DNA of 64,000 nucleotides from Nocardioides humilatus (GTDB lineage Bacteria > Actinomycetota > Actinomycetes > Propionibacteriales > Nocardioidaceae). The stretch is from positions 1,178,001-1,242,000 of the forward strand of contig NZ_VUJV01000003.1 in the NCBI RefSeq assembly GCF_008373755.1, given 5' to 3'. Numbering within the stretch: the stretch's first letter is position 1; the number at the start of each line of letters is the position of its first letter. A model generated the notes under the pieces. That model worked only from the letters and a program-made list of their open reading frames with translations. It had not been told where the DNA came from and did no database searches. A program made the position numbers and the translations under genes. Below, piece after piece: positions 33,506 through 40,741 of this stretch.

Positions 33506-33573
33506 GCACCCTGACGGCACCAGAGCAACGCACGACGAGGCGTCCCAGGCCCCTGGCCGGGGGCGCCTCGCCC

Positions 33574-35073
33574 GTGCTTCTCGTCGTCGGCCTCGCGGTC
33601 GCGACGCTGACGCTGGTGCCGCTCGGCTACGTCATCGCGACGACCGCCGACCTCGGCCGCCAGGAGGCGGTCGACTTCCTCTGGCGGCCGCGCATCGGCG
33701 AGCTGCTCTGGAACACCGTGCGCCTGCTGATCGCGGGGGTAGCGGCCAGCACGGTCCTCGGCGTGGCTGGCGCCTGGGTGGTGGAGCGCACCGACGTCCC
33801 GGGCCGCGGCTGGTGGCACGGCGTGCTGTGCGCGCCGCTCGCGGTGCCGGCGTTCGTCAACGGCTACGGCTGGATCTCGACCACCCACGCCGTGCAGTCC
33901 TTCCCCGGCGCGGTCATGGTCGTCACGCTGTCCTACTACCCGCTCGTCTACCTGCCGACCGTCGCTGCGCTGCGGCGCCTCGACCCGGCGGTCGAGGAGG
34001 TCGCGACGTCGCTGGGCCGCAGCGGGTGGAGCGTCTTCACCCGGGTCACGCTCCCGGCCGTGAGTCCCGCGGTCCTGGGCGGCGCGCTCCTGGTCGGCCT
34101 GCACCTCCTGGCCGAGTACGGCGCCCTGCAGCTCCTCAACTACCCGACCCTGACGACGGCGATCCTCCAGCAGTACGCCACGGTCTTCAACGGCCCTGAG
34201 GCCACCCTCCTGGCGCTCGTGCTCGTCACCTTCTGCCTGCTCCTGCTGGGCATCGAGGCGCTGCTGCGCGGCCACCGCCGCCGCGCTCGGGTCGGCTCCG
34301 GCGCAGGCGGGCAGCCGGTGCGGATCCGGCTCGGCCGCTACCAGCTCCCCGTGCTCGCCGCCCTCACCGCCGTCGCGTGCTGGGCCCTCGTCGTCCCGAT
34401 CGGCGCGCTGCTGCGCTGGCTCATCCGCGGCACGTCGACGCACGTCGACCTGGCCGAGCTCTTCGACGCCGCGGGCACCACACTGCTCCTCGCGCTGCTC
34501 GGTGGGCTCACGGCGACCGTGGTCGCCGTACCGGTCGTGTGGTTGGCGGTGCGCCACCGCGGCCTGCTGACCACGGCCATCGAGCGCAGCGTCTACACCG
34601 CGAGCGCGATGCCGGGCATCGTGATCGCCCTGGCCCTGGTGACCGTCAGCATCCGCACCTTCCCGAGCCTCTACCAGACCGTCGTGGTGCTGCTCGTGGG
34701 CTACACGATCCTCTTCCTGCCGCGCGCGGTCGTCAGCGTGCGGTCGACGTTCGAGCTCGTGCCACCAGGCCTCGAGGAGGTCGCCCGCAACCTGGGGTGC
34801 GGCGGTCTCGGGGTCGCCCGGCGGGTCACGCTGCCGCTCGTGCTCCCCGGCCTGGCGGCGGCCACCGCACTGGTCTCCCTCGCGGTCGCGACGGAGCTGA
34901 CCGCGACCCTGCTGCTCGCGCCGCTCGGCACCGACACCCTCGCCACCCAGTTCTGGTCCGACGCCTCCGCGATCGAGTACGGCGCCGCCGCCCCCTATGC
35001 TCTGGCGCTGATCCTGCTCTCGATCCCCTCGACGTGGATCCTGGGGAGCCTGAGCGTGAGGAACAGCAAATGA
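33574..35073 (+). CDS. Iron ABC transporter permease (FbpB type)
   Basis: A fused double permease of about 499 residues with roughly 12 spans. Two EAA-type loops are visible: EEVATSLGRSGWSVFTRVTLP in the first half (quoted at 21 or fewer as EEVATSLGRSGWSVF) and EEVARNLGCGGLGVARRVTLP in the second (EEVARNLGCGGLGV). This duplicated layout is typical of FbpB. GTG 33574 is the first standard start, but it falls inside the first helix. The frame stays open back to CTG 33502, which overlaps the binding-protein stop and would give a normal (M)STLTAPEQRTTRRPRP head. Coupled to the ATPase by ATGA. Confidence 0.84.
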   Translation: MLLVVGLAVATLTLVPLGYVIATTADLGRQEAVDFLWRPRIGELLWNTVRLLIAGVAASTVLGVAGAWVVERTDVPGRGWWHGVLCAPLAVPAFVNGYGWISTTHAVQSFPGAVMVVTLSYYPLVYLPTVAALRRLDPAVEEVATSLGRSGWSVFTRVTLPAVSPAVLGGALLVGLHLLAEYGALQLLNYPTLTTAILQQYATVFNGPEATLLALVLVTFCLLLLGIEALLRGHRRRARVGSGAGGQPVRIRLGRYQLPVLAALTAVACWALVVPIGALLRWLIRGTSTHVDLAELFDAAGTTLLLALLGGLTATVVAVPVVWLAVRHRGLLTTAIERSVYTASAMPGIVIALALVTVSIRTFPSLYQTVVVLLVGYTILFLPRAVVSVRSTFELVPPGLEEVARNLGCGGLGVARRVTLPLVLPGLAAATALVSLAVATELTATLLLAPLGTDTLATQFWSDASAIEYGAAAPYALALILLSIPSTWILGSLSVRNSK

Positions 35074-36119
35074 CCGCGGCACTCGAGATCCGTGGCCTGG
35101 AGGCCGGCTACGGCCGTACCTCCGTGCTGCGCGGCCTCGACCTGGTCGTCACCGAGGGCGTCACGGCCATCCTCGGGCCGTCGGGCTGCGGCAAGACCAC
35201 CTTGCTGCGCTCGGTCGCCGGTTTCGTGTCCCCGACGGCCGGCACCGTCACGGTCGCGGGCACCGAGGTGGTCACCGGGCGCCGCTCGATGCCGGCCCGG
35301 CTCCGCGGCCTCGGCTACGTCCCGCAGGACGGCGCTCTTTTCCCCCACCTCGACGTCGCGCGCAACATCGCGTTCGGCCTTCCGCGCGGCGAGCGCAGTG
35401 ACAGCGGCGCCCGGGTCGCCGAGATGCTCGAGCTCGTCGAGCTGCCGGCCGAGATGGCCGGTCGCTACCCGCACGAGCTGTCCGGCGGTCAGCAGCAGCG
35501 CGTCGCGCTGGCGCGCGCTCTGGCGCCCCGCCCGAAGGTCGTGCTCCTCGACGAGCCCTTCTCCTCGCTCGACGCGTCGCTGCGCGAGGACACCGGCCGC
35601 GCCGTCGTACGAGCGCTCAACGCGGCGGGCGCCGCAGCCCTCCTGGTCACCCACGACCAGGGCGAGGCGCTCTCGCTGGCCGACCAGGTCGCGGTGATGA
35701 TGGCCGGCTCGTTCCTCCAGGTCGCCTCCCCCACCGACATCTACCTCACGCCCGCCGACCCGCGGGTCGCCTCCTTCCTCGGCCACGCCTCGCTCGTCGA
35801 CGGCGAGGTCATCAACCACACCGAGGCGCGTTGCGCGCTCGGGCTCCTGCCGCTGCGCGCCGCGCGCGAGCCCGGAGCGGTCCGGCTCGCCGTGCGCGCG
35901 GAGCAGATCCAGATCCGCCCCGACAGCGCTTCCGACGCCGACGGGGCGCCCGCCGAGGTGGTCGACATCAGCTTCTACGGCCACGACGCGACCGTCCGGG
36001 TGCGGCTCGACTCGGGCGAGGAGCTCGCCGCCCGCACGCCCGCGACCTCCGTGCCCGCTCCAGGTGACCGGGTGCGCGTCGGCGTCGTTGGCGACGTCGT
36101 CGCCTTCAGCGCGACCTAA
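35070..36119 (+). CDS. Iron ABC transporter ATP-binding protein (FbpC type)
   Basis: A 349-residue ABC ATPase. Walker A GPSGCGKTT (about residue 38), the LSGGQQQR signature, Walker B VVLLDEPFSSLD and the H-loop LLVTHDQGEA are intact. The C-terminal ~110 residues form a TOBE-like domain (VRLAVRAEQIQIRP, VRVRLDSGEEL), as in FbpC/PotA-type importers. ATGA overlap with the permease stop. Last gene of the iron operon. A hairpin at 36133-36163 lies just downstream, although its U-tract faces the other strand. Confidence 0.9.
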   Translation: MTAALEIRGLEAGYGRTSVLRGLDLVVTEGVTAILGPSGCGKTTLLRSVAGFVSPTAGTVTVAGTEVVTGRRSMPARLRGLGYVPQDGALFPHLDVARNIAFGLPRGERSDSGARVAEMLELVELPAEMAGRYPHELSGGQQQRVALARALAPRPKVVLLDEPFSSLDASLREDTGRAVVRALNAAGAAALLVTHDQGEALSLADQVAVMMAGSFLQVASPTDIYLTPADPRVASFLGHASLVDGEVINHTEARCALGLLPLRAAREPGAVRLAVRAEQIQIRPDSASDADGAPAEVVDISFYGHDATVRVRLDSGEELAARTPATSVPAPGDRVRVGVVGDVVAFSAT

Positions 36120-36123
36120 GGCG

Positions 36124-36163
36124 AAAAACAGTGAAGCCCGGGCCTCTGTGAGGTCCGGGCTTC
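36124..36163 (-). terminator. Rho-independent terminator of tRNA-Tyr
   Basis: GAAGCCCGG (36133-36141) pairs with CCGGGCTTC (36155-36163), with an inner GCCT/AGGT. On the minus strand it is followed by GTTTTTCGC. It lies 5 nt after the tRNA end and may also serve the convergent iron operon. Confidence 0.85.
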
Positions 36164-36168
36164 TCCCG

Positions 36169-36250
36169 TGGCAGGTAGTGGATTCGAACCACTGTAGGCA
36201 ATGCCGGCTGATTTACAGTCAGCTCCCTTTGGCCGCTCGGGCAACCTGCC
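36169..36250 (-). tRNA. tRNA-Tyr (anticodon GTA)
   Basis: An 82-nt class II tRNA with a long variable arm. GGCAGGT pairs with ACCTGCC, discriminator A. The anticodon loop CTGTAAA gives GTA, and the T-arm is GTGGTTCGAATCCAC. Single gene with its own terminator. Confidence 0.96.
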
Positions 36251-36370
36251 GGGGGTGTGTTGAGACCCGATTTCCTGCGGCTCGGAGGCCCCAGGTTGGC
36301 TGGTCGACAACGACGCGAAACAATAGCGCAGCACGTGCCTGTCCAAGAAAACCAGGGGACTGAACTACTC

Positions 36371-36862
36371 ATGGCCGACTCTTCCTTCGACATCGTCAGC
36401 AAGATCGACCGCCAGGAGGTCGACAACGCGCTCGGCCAGGCGGCCCGCGAGATCGCCACCCGCTTCGACTTCAAGGGCACCGGAGCCACGATCGAGTGGA
36501 AGGGCGAGCACGCGATCGAGATCACCGCGTCCGCCGACGACCGCGCCTCCGCCGTCCTCAGCGTCTTCCAGGACAAGCTGATCAAGCGCGACCAGTCGCT
36601 CAAGATCCTCGACGCCTCCGAGCCGCGTGCCTCGGGCCAGCAGTCCAAGATCGCGATCACCCTCAAGGAGGGGATCACGTCGGAGGACGCCAAGAAGATC
36701 AGCAAGCTGATCCGCGACGAGGGCCCCAAGGGCGTGAAGGCGCAGATCCAGGGCGACGAGCTCCGGGTGTCGTCGAAGAAGCGTGACGACCTCCAGGCCG
36801 TCATCGCCCTGGTCAAGGGCCAGGACTACGAGTTCGCGGTGCAGTTCACCAACTACCGCTGA
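36371..36862 (+). CDS. YajQ family nucleotide-binding protein
   Basis: A 163-residue cytoplasmic protein. [20 protein letters not shown], the [11 protein letters not shown] segment, [20 protein letters not shown] and the closing [12 protein letters not shown] are all typical of YajQ, a two-domain fold that binds c-di-GMP in some species and RNA/nucleotides in others. AGGGGA lies about 10 nt before the ATG. Single gene, in the 120-nt space after tRNA-Tyr on the other strand. Confidence 0.93.
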   Translation: MADSSFDIVSKIDRQEVDNALGQAAREIATRFDFKGTGATIEWKGEHAIEITASADDRASAVLSVFQDKLIKRDQSLKILDASEPRASGQQSKIAITLKEGITSEDAKKISKLIRDEGPKGVKAQIQGDELRVSSKKRDDLQAVIALVKGQDYEFAVQFTNYR

Positions 36863-36872
36863 CCCGCCGACC

Positions 36873-37460
36873 TCAGCACACCACGATGAGGTGGAACGGC
36901 TGGTCGGTCGCCACCCCGCTCGCGTTGTAGGTGTCCACCAGCAGCCAGTCGTGGTGGTCGAGGACGGCGGGGCCCGGATAGACGTTCGCCCAGCCGGGCG
37001 TGTACATGCCCGTGCTCGTCACCGGTCCGACCGTCGCGGAGTAGGTGCACAGGTCGACGTCGACGGCGAACGACACGAGGTACTGCCCCGTGTTGGGCTT
37101 GGACGAGACGATGCCCCCGCTCTGGTGGTCGATGGAGCCGTCGGCGTTGATGCTGGCCGCAAGCACTCCGATGTCCTGGTTCGTGAGCCCGTAGTCCGTC
37201 ACGTCGTCACCGGTGAGGGTGCCGTCGAGGACGTCCATCGACTGCACGCTGTTGTTGCGGAGGTCTGCCGTCGTCACCGAGTTGTTGAGGATGTCGATGC
37301 TCGCGATCGACTCGTTCTTGATGTCGACGCTCCGCACGCTGTCGTCGATGATCTCGGCGCTGCCGATGGTCGCCGCTGCATAAGCGGTCCCCGTCGTTGC
37401 CAGGAGTACGACGGCCGTGCCAGCCACGATCGTGCCGACGCTGGGCCGCGGGGTCCTCAT
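36873..37460 (-). CDS. Secreted decapeptide-repeat protein (paralogue 1)
   Basis: A 195-residue exported protein. MRTPRPSVGTIVAGTAVVLL ends in a signal cleavage near TAYAA. Residues ~30-100 carry about seven decapeptides of the form SVDIKNESIA, SIDILNNSVT, TADLRNNSVQ, SMDVLDGTLT. A C-terminal domain (INADGSIDHQSGG ... GQYLVSFAVDVDLCTY ... FHLIVVC) is shared with the paralogue at 38108-38953. The repeats suggest a beta-solenoid or fibre. No RBS is obvious; coupling to the 45-residue ORF 13 nt upstream is possible. The frame is open to 37514. Confidence 0.72.
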   Translation of the reverse strand: MRTPRPSVGTIVAGTAVVLLATTGTAYAAATIGSAEIIDDSVRSVDIKNESIASIDILNNSVTTADLRNNSVQSMDVLDGTLTGDDVTDYGLTNQDIGVLAASINADGSIDHQSGGIVSSKPNTGQYLVSFAVDVDLCTYSATVGPVTSTGMYTPGWANVYPGPAVLDHHDWLLVDTYNASGVATDQPFHLIVVC

Positions 37461-37473
37461 GGCGAGAGCGTGT

Positions 37474-37611
37474 CTACTTGAAGACGACGGGCCCGGGCAG
37501 GACGAGACTGCCACCGCCGGCGGAGACTGTCGGGGCTGCTCCTCCCGATGCGGCGAGTGCGAGTGCAGCCGCAGCGGCGGCCAGGGCGAGGGTGATCGAG
37601 GAGCGCTTCAC
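37474..37611 (-). CDS. Small secreted protein, 45 residues
   Basis: A short ORF just upstream of paralogue 1. MKRSSITLALAAAAAALALA is a good signal sequence (the Met is GTG), with a likely cut after PTVSA; the mature peptide would be only ~14 residues, GGGSLVLPGPVVFK. It lies 5-8 nt downstream of the shared TAGCGT promoter element, so it would be the first ORF of the transcript. Alanine runs arise easily in GC-rich DNA, so translation needs proof. Confidence 0.4.
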   Translation of the reverse strand: MKRSSITLALAAAAAALALAASGGAAPTVSAGGGSLVLPGPVVFK

Positions 37612-37618
37612 CCGCCCG

Positions 37619-37649
37619 ACGCTAGACCTGTCGGCGGTCCTGCGGAACC
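37619..37649 (-). promoter_or_regulatory. Shared promoter module, copy 1
   Basis: On the minus strand a GGTTCC element (37644-37649) and TAGCGT (37619-37624) are 19 nt apart; TAG lies 9 nt further upstream of GGNCG. The same arrangement precedes the genes at 38953 and 40366. Probable -35/-10 or activator layout. Confidence 0.5.
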
Positions 37650-37692
37650 GCCCGAAATGGCTAGGCCCGTCTCTCACGGGCCGAGTGACATG

Positions 37693-37729
37693 ACGGTGGC
37701 CCGACTCCCCCAGGGAGCCGGGCCACCGT
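37693..37729 (-). terminator. GC hairpin after the 37740-38108 gene
   Basis: ACGGTGGCCC pairs with GGGCCACCGT, with a further ACTCC/GGAGC stem. It lies 10 nt after the stop of the small basic protein gene. The T-run (TCGTTTTC) lies on the plus-strand side, so on the minus strand it is a tail-less hairpin of the kind common in actinobacteria. Confidence 0.5.
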
Positions 37730-37739
37730 CGTTTTCGAA

Positions 37740-38108
37740 TCAGCCCTTCTGGATGGGCAGGTTCTTCTTGCCGTGATCCTTGGTCGGGCGCAGACCCTTC
37801 ACGCCCTTGTCGTGCTTGCTGTGACGCAGCTGCTTGCCGAGCTTGATACCCGTGGACTTCTGCGGGTGCTTGTTGACGGGCTGCTTGGGCGTCGGCGCGA
37901 AGTGACCCTTCGCGACGTGACCCTTGATGCCCGCCGGCGGCTGCTTCGGCGTGGGAGCGAAGTGGCTGGTCGCCACCGTGCCCTTGGTGCCCGGGGGCGG
38001 CTGTCCCGACGGGTCGGAGCCGGACGCGGCTCCGATCGCCGGTGCCGCGATCAACACGGCCAGCACCGTCGCCCCGGCGGCGATGCTGTGCTTGAGGGTG
38101 ACCTGCAT
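37740..38108 (-). CDS. Small basic secreted protein
   Basis: A 122-residue exported protein. MQVTLKHSIAAGATVLAVLI leads to a cut near GAASG. The mature chain is strongly basic and of low complexity, with two copies of HFAPTPKQP (after VATS and VAKG) and many Lys/His/Pro. No domain recognised. Its ATG overlaps the stop of the decapeptide-repeat gene (TGATG), so the two are made together; a similar basic protein follows the other paralogue at 39126. Binding to acidic surface polymers is a guess. Confidence 0.68.
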   Translation of the reverse strand: MQVTLKHSIAAGATVLAVLIAAPAIGAASGSDPSGQPPPGTKGTVATSHFAPTPKQPPAGIKGHVAKGHFAPTPKQPVNKHPQKSTGIKLGKQLRHSKHDKGVKGLRPTKDHGKKNLPIQKG

Positions 38109-38953
38109 CAGCACACGACCATGATCTGGAAGGCCGTGTTGACCAGACCGCCCGCGGCATCCCGGGTCGTCGCGAAGATGGCGTTGTCGTTGCCGGAGCG
38201 GTCCGTCACACCAGTGATCGCTCCGCCGGCGCCGCCGATGCCACCCTCGCCCTGGGTCGAGAAGAACGCGCAGAACGAGATGTTGCGGCCGAAGTCCACC
38301 ACGTAGGTGCCGGTGCCGACCGACGATGACGTGACGCCGCCGCTGCTGCTGAAGACCGTGCCGTCGGCGTTGATCTGGGCGGTCAGCACGCCGATGTCCT
38401 CGTTGCTCAGACCGAAGTCGACGATCTCACCAGCGTCGATGGAGCCGTCGGCGATCTCGCTCGCCTGGACGCCGTCGGTCTGGATCTGCGGGGTGCCGAT
38501 CGAGTCGTTTCCGATGTCCGCCTGGGCCAAGGAGCCGTCCGTGACGTCAGCGCCCGTGAGGGATCCGTCGGACACGTCGGCGCCGGTCAGCGTCCCGTTG
38601 AGGATGTCCACCGAGGTCAGCGACTCATTGGTGATGTCAGCGGTGCCGACGGTGCCGTTCTTGATGTCGGTGCCCAACAGCGACTCGTTGAGGACGTCGA
38701 CGGACTTGAGCGACTCGTTGAGGATGTCGGCCGTCGTGACCGACGCGTCGGCGATGTCGCCACTCTTGATCGTGCCGTCGAGGATGTCGATGCTCGCGAT
38801 CGTTCCGTCCTTGATGTCGACGCTCGCGACGCTGTTGTTGATGATGTCGGCGCTACCGACGGTGTTGGCCGCGTACGCCGTGCCGGTCGTCGCGACGAGC
38901 ACGACCGCCGTACCTGCCAGGATCTTGCCGAACGTGGGTTGGGGGAGCCTCAT
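38108..38953 (-). CDS. Secreted decapeptide-repeat protein (paralogue 2)
   Basis: A 281-residue exported protein. MRLPQPTFGKILAGTAVVLV ... TAYAANTVGS is the signal region. From residue ~35 to ~190 there are about 14 uninterrupted decapeptides, e.g. SVDIKDGTIA, SIDILDGTIK, TADILNESLK, SVDVLNESLL, GADVSDGSLT. The pattern is x-x-D-[IV]-x-[ND]-x-[ST]-[ILV]-x. A C-terminal domain with two Cys (FCAFFSTQGEGG, ending QIMVVC) matches paralogue 1. The regular hydrophobic/Asp ladder suggests an extended beta-solenoid. GAGGA lies about 10 nt before the ATG. Confidence 0.75.
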   Translation of the reverse strand: MRLPQPTFGKILAGTAVVLVATTGTAYAANTVGSADIINNSVASVDIKDGTIASIDILDGTIKSGDIADASVTTADILNESLKSVDVLNESLLGTDIKNGTVGTADITNESLTSVDILNGTLTGADVSDGSLTGADVTDGSLAQADIGNDSIGTPQIQTDGVQASEIADGSIDAGEIVDFGLSNEDIGVLTAQINADGTVFSSSGGVTSSSVGTGTYVVDFGRNISFCAFFSTQGEGGIGGAGGAITGVTDRSGNDNAIFATTRDAAGGLVNTAFQIMVVC

Positions 38954-39021
38954 GCGTTTGCCGTCCTCGAGAGTTGCCGTGGGGTTGCCCGAGATGAGCC
39001 CGGGGGCCGGGCGCCCTCGCG

Positions 39022-39051
39022 ACGCTAACCGCGCACGGACCTTCTGTAATC
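39022..39051 (-). promoter_or_regulatory. Shared promoter module, copy 2
   Basis: Minus-strand GATTAC (39046-39051) and TAGCGT (39022-39027) are 18 nt apart, in the 172-nt gap upstream of paralogue 2. TTAGTTCTTTTGGCCGATTA precedes it and aligns position by position with copies 1 and 3. Confidence 0.5.
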
Positions 39052-39083
39052 GGCCAAAAGAACTAATGCGGTGGGCGCGCGAC

Positions 39084-39113
39084 CGTCACCCGACCCCGAA
39101 GGATCGGGTGACG
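39084..39113 (-). terminator. Hairpin after the 39126-39518 gene
   Basis: CGTCACCCGA (39084-39093) pairs with TCGGGTGACG (39104-39113) around a 10-nt loop, 12 nt after the stop codon. No U-tract on the minus strand; a tail-less terminator is likely. Confidence 0.55.
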
Positions 39114-39125
39114 ACCGGTGTTCGA

Positions 39126-39518
39126 TCAGCCGGGCTGGACGCGCGGGTGCTTCTTGCCCCCGTCCTTGGTGACCGGCGCGTTCTTCTTGCCCCGGTCGGA
39201 CTTGTCGACGTCCCTGGCTTTCGCCGTGTGGGCCGGGCCTCGAGTGACCGGTGGCCGCTTCTCAGCCGTCGACCCCTTCGAGATCGTCCGCGACGGTCGG
39301 ACCCCTTGCTTGCCGACCATCGTCGCCGTCCCCGTCAGTCGCTCGGTGCCGGGAGGTGCCGCCTTCCACACCTTCGCCGTCGCCGTGGATTGGTCATCGC
39401 GCGAGCGCTCATCCGCGGCGGACGACCCGTAGGCCATGCCCCCCGTGGCGAGCGCCACGACGACCGCGATCCCCAGGACCGCGGATCGGGCGCTTCGCAC
39501 CTTCATCGGGATTCTCAT
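39126..39518 (-). CDS. Small basic secreted protein, partner of paralogue 3
   Basis: A 130-residue exported protein. MRIPMKVRSARSAVLGIAVV, cut near GMAYG. The mature region is Lys/Arg/Thr/Pro-rich and low in complexity (TATMVGKQGVRPSRTISKGS, RGKKNAPVTKDGGKKH). No recognised domain. It lies 17 nt after the paralogue 3 gene in the same orientation as the 122-residue basic protein after paralogue 2, so the repeat-protein/basic-protein pair is itself duplicated. Confidence 0.65.
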   Translation of the reverse strand: MRIPMKVRSARSAVLGIAVVVALATGGMAYGSSAADERSRDDQSTATAKVWKAAPPGTERLTGTATMVGKQGVRPSRTISKGSTAEKRPPVTRGPAHTAKARDVDKSDRGKKNAPVTKDGGKKHPRVQPG

Positions 39519-39535
39519 CAGACCGTTCCCGTCCC

Positions 39536-40366
39536 CTACGGCGCGAGACAGTAGGCGTGGACAGTCACGGTCTGGCTGGCAGCGCCGTCGTTCTTCGCGA
39601 ACACGATCCAGCCGTTGCCGTTCCTGCGGGAGGCGACGACATACATGGTCGAGGCCGACGACATGTCGTTGCCGCCGGAGATGACGTCCTCGCCCGCCAG
39701 ACAGCTCACGGACACGTTGCCCGTACTGCCCGCAGCGATGGACGCACTCACGGCCGTGCGATCGGTGATCGTGCCCAGCTCGCTGGAGCCCACCGAGTTC
39801 GCACCGAGGTCGGTCGCGAACAGTGAGTTGTCGACGATCTCACCGGAATCGATCGAGTTGTCCTGGATCTCGGTCGCCTGCACGGCGTCGGTCTGGATCT
39901 CGTTGAACCCGACCGAGCCGTCACCGAGGTCGGCCGCCGTGAGCGTGGCGTCGAGGACGTCGGCGCTGGTGAGCGATTCGTCAGCGATGTCGTCGGAGGT
40001 GAGGGAACCGTTGAGGATGTCGACCGAGCTCAGCGACTCGTTGACGACCTTGCCGGTGCCGACCGAGTTGGTGGCGAGGTCGACGCCGAGGATCGTCCCG
40101 TTGAGGATGTCGACGGACTTGAGCGTCTCGTTGAGGACGTCGGCCGTCGTGATCGAGGCGTCCGCGATGTCGCCGCCCTTGATGGTGCCGTCCAGGATGT
40201 CGATGCTGGCGATCGTGCCGTCCTTGATATCGATGCTCTGGACGCTGTTGTTGATGATGTCGCCGCTGCCGACGGTGTTGGCCGCGTACGCCGTACCACT
40301 GGTTGCCAGGAGTACGACCACAGTGCCGGCAAGGATCTTGCCGAACGTGGGCTGAGGTAGCTTCAT
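39536..40366 (-). CDS. Secreted decapeptide-repeat protein (paralogue 3)
   Basis: A 276-residue exported protein. MKLPQPTFGKILAGTVVVLL ... TAYAANTVGS is nearly identical to the paralogue 2 signal. About 16 decapeptides follow (SIDIKDGTIA, SIDILDGTIK, GGDIADASIT, SVDILNGTIL, SADVLDATLT). The C-terminal domain differs from paralogues 1 and 2: it is Ser/Gly-rich (TAVSASIAAGSTGNVSVSC) with ASTMYVVASRRNGNGWIVF and ends HAYCLAP. GAGGA about 9 nt before the ATG at 40366; the frame is open to 40414. Confidence 0.75.
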   Translation of the reverse strand: MKLPQPTFGKILAGTVVVLLATSGTAYAANTVGSGDIINNSVQSIDIKDGTIASIDILDGTIKGGDIADASITTADVLNETLKSVDILNGTILGVDLATNSVGTGKVVNESLSSVDILNGSLTSDDIADESLTSADVLDATLTAADLGDGSVGFNEIQTDAVQATEIQDNSIDSGEIVDNSLFATDLGANSVGSSELGTITDRTAVSASIAAGSTGNVSVSCLAGEDVISGGNDMSSASTMYVVASRRNGNGWIVFAKNDGAASQTVTVHAYCLAP

Positions 40367-40441
40367 AGGTCTGACCGTCCTCGGGGTTGGGTGTAGCGCG
40401 ATCTGTCGGCCCACCCAGGCCCCGGGGGGCCGGCTCTTCGG

Positions 40442-40471
40442 ACGCTAGACCTCGACGCGCGCCGCGTAAAC
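40442..40471 (-). promoter_or_regulatory. Shared promoter module, copy 3
   Basis: Minus-strand GTTTAC (40466-40471) and TAGCGT (40442-40447) are 18 nt apart upstream of paralogue 3; TTAGCCCGTCCGGCCGTTTA aligns with copies 1 and 2. The 153-nt gap 40367-40519 also serves the divergent small membrane protein gene. Confidence 0.5.
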
Positions 40472-40519
40472 GGCCGGACGGGCTAAATCTGGGGGATGCC
40501 AACGTCTAGGGTGCGAGGC

Positions 40520-40741
40520 ATGAACCGGGTGACCACGATCCTGCTCTCCGTGCTGATCGCGCTCGTCGCGGTCAACGGATTCCTCGTCTGGCGCGCCGAT
40601 GAGCGCGCCCGCGACGACGCCGACAAGCAGTCCTGCATCCAGAAGGCCGAGGCCACCGGGATCATCGTCCTGCTCGGGGGCGAGAGCGAGGGACGGGTGG
40701 ACGCAGCGCGCACCCTAGCGAGCCAGATCGATGCCTGCTGA
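40520..40741 (+). CDS. Small single-span membrane protein
   Basis: A 73-residue protein. MNRVTTILLSVLIALVAVNG begins a single N-terminal membrane helix (about residues 5-27), followed by an Arg/Asp-rich stretch (WRADERARDDADKQSC) and two Cys in the outer or cytoplasmic tail. No family recognised. Its 3' end overlaps the SRPBCC gene by 11 nt, so the two are coupled. Confidence 0.6.
   Translation: MNRVTTILLSVLIALVAVNGFLVWRADERARDDADKQSCIQKAEATGIIVLLGGESEGRVDAARTLASQIDAC

Noticed and set aside
29931-36119. Classical siderophore biosynthesis cluster
   Set aside because: No condensation, NIS synthetase, monooxygenase or TonB/siderophore-type permease genes; the transporter is of the Fe(III)-binding FbpABC type.
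37150-40300. Short DNA repeats as CRISPR or satellite
   Set aside because: They are codon-level reflections of the decapeptide repeats within intact reading frames.
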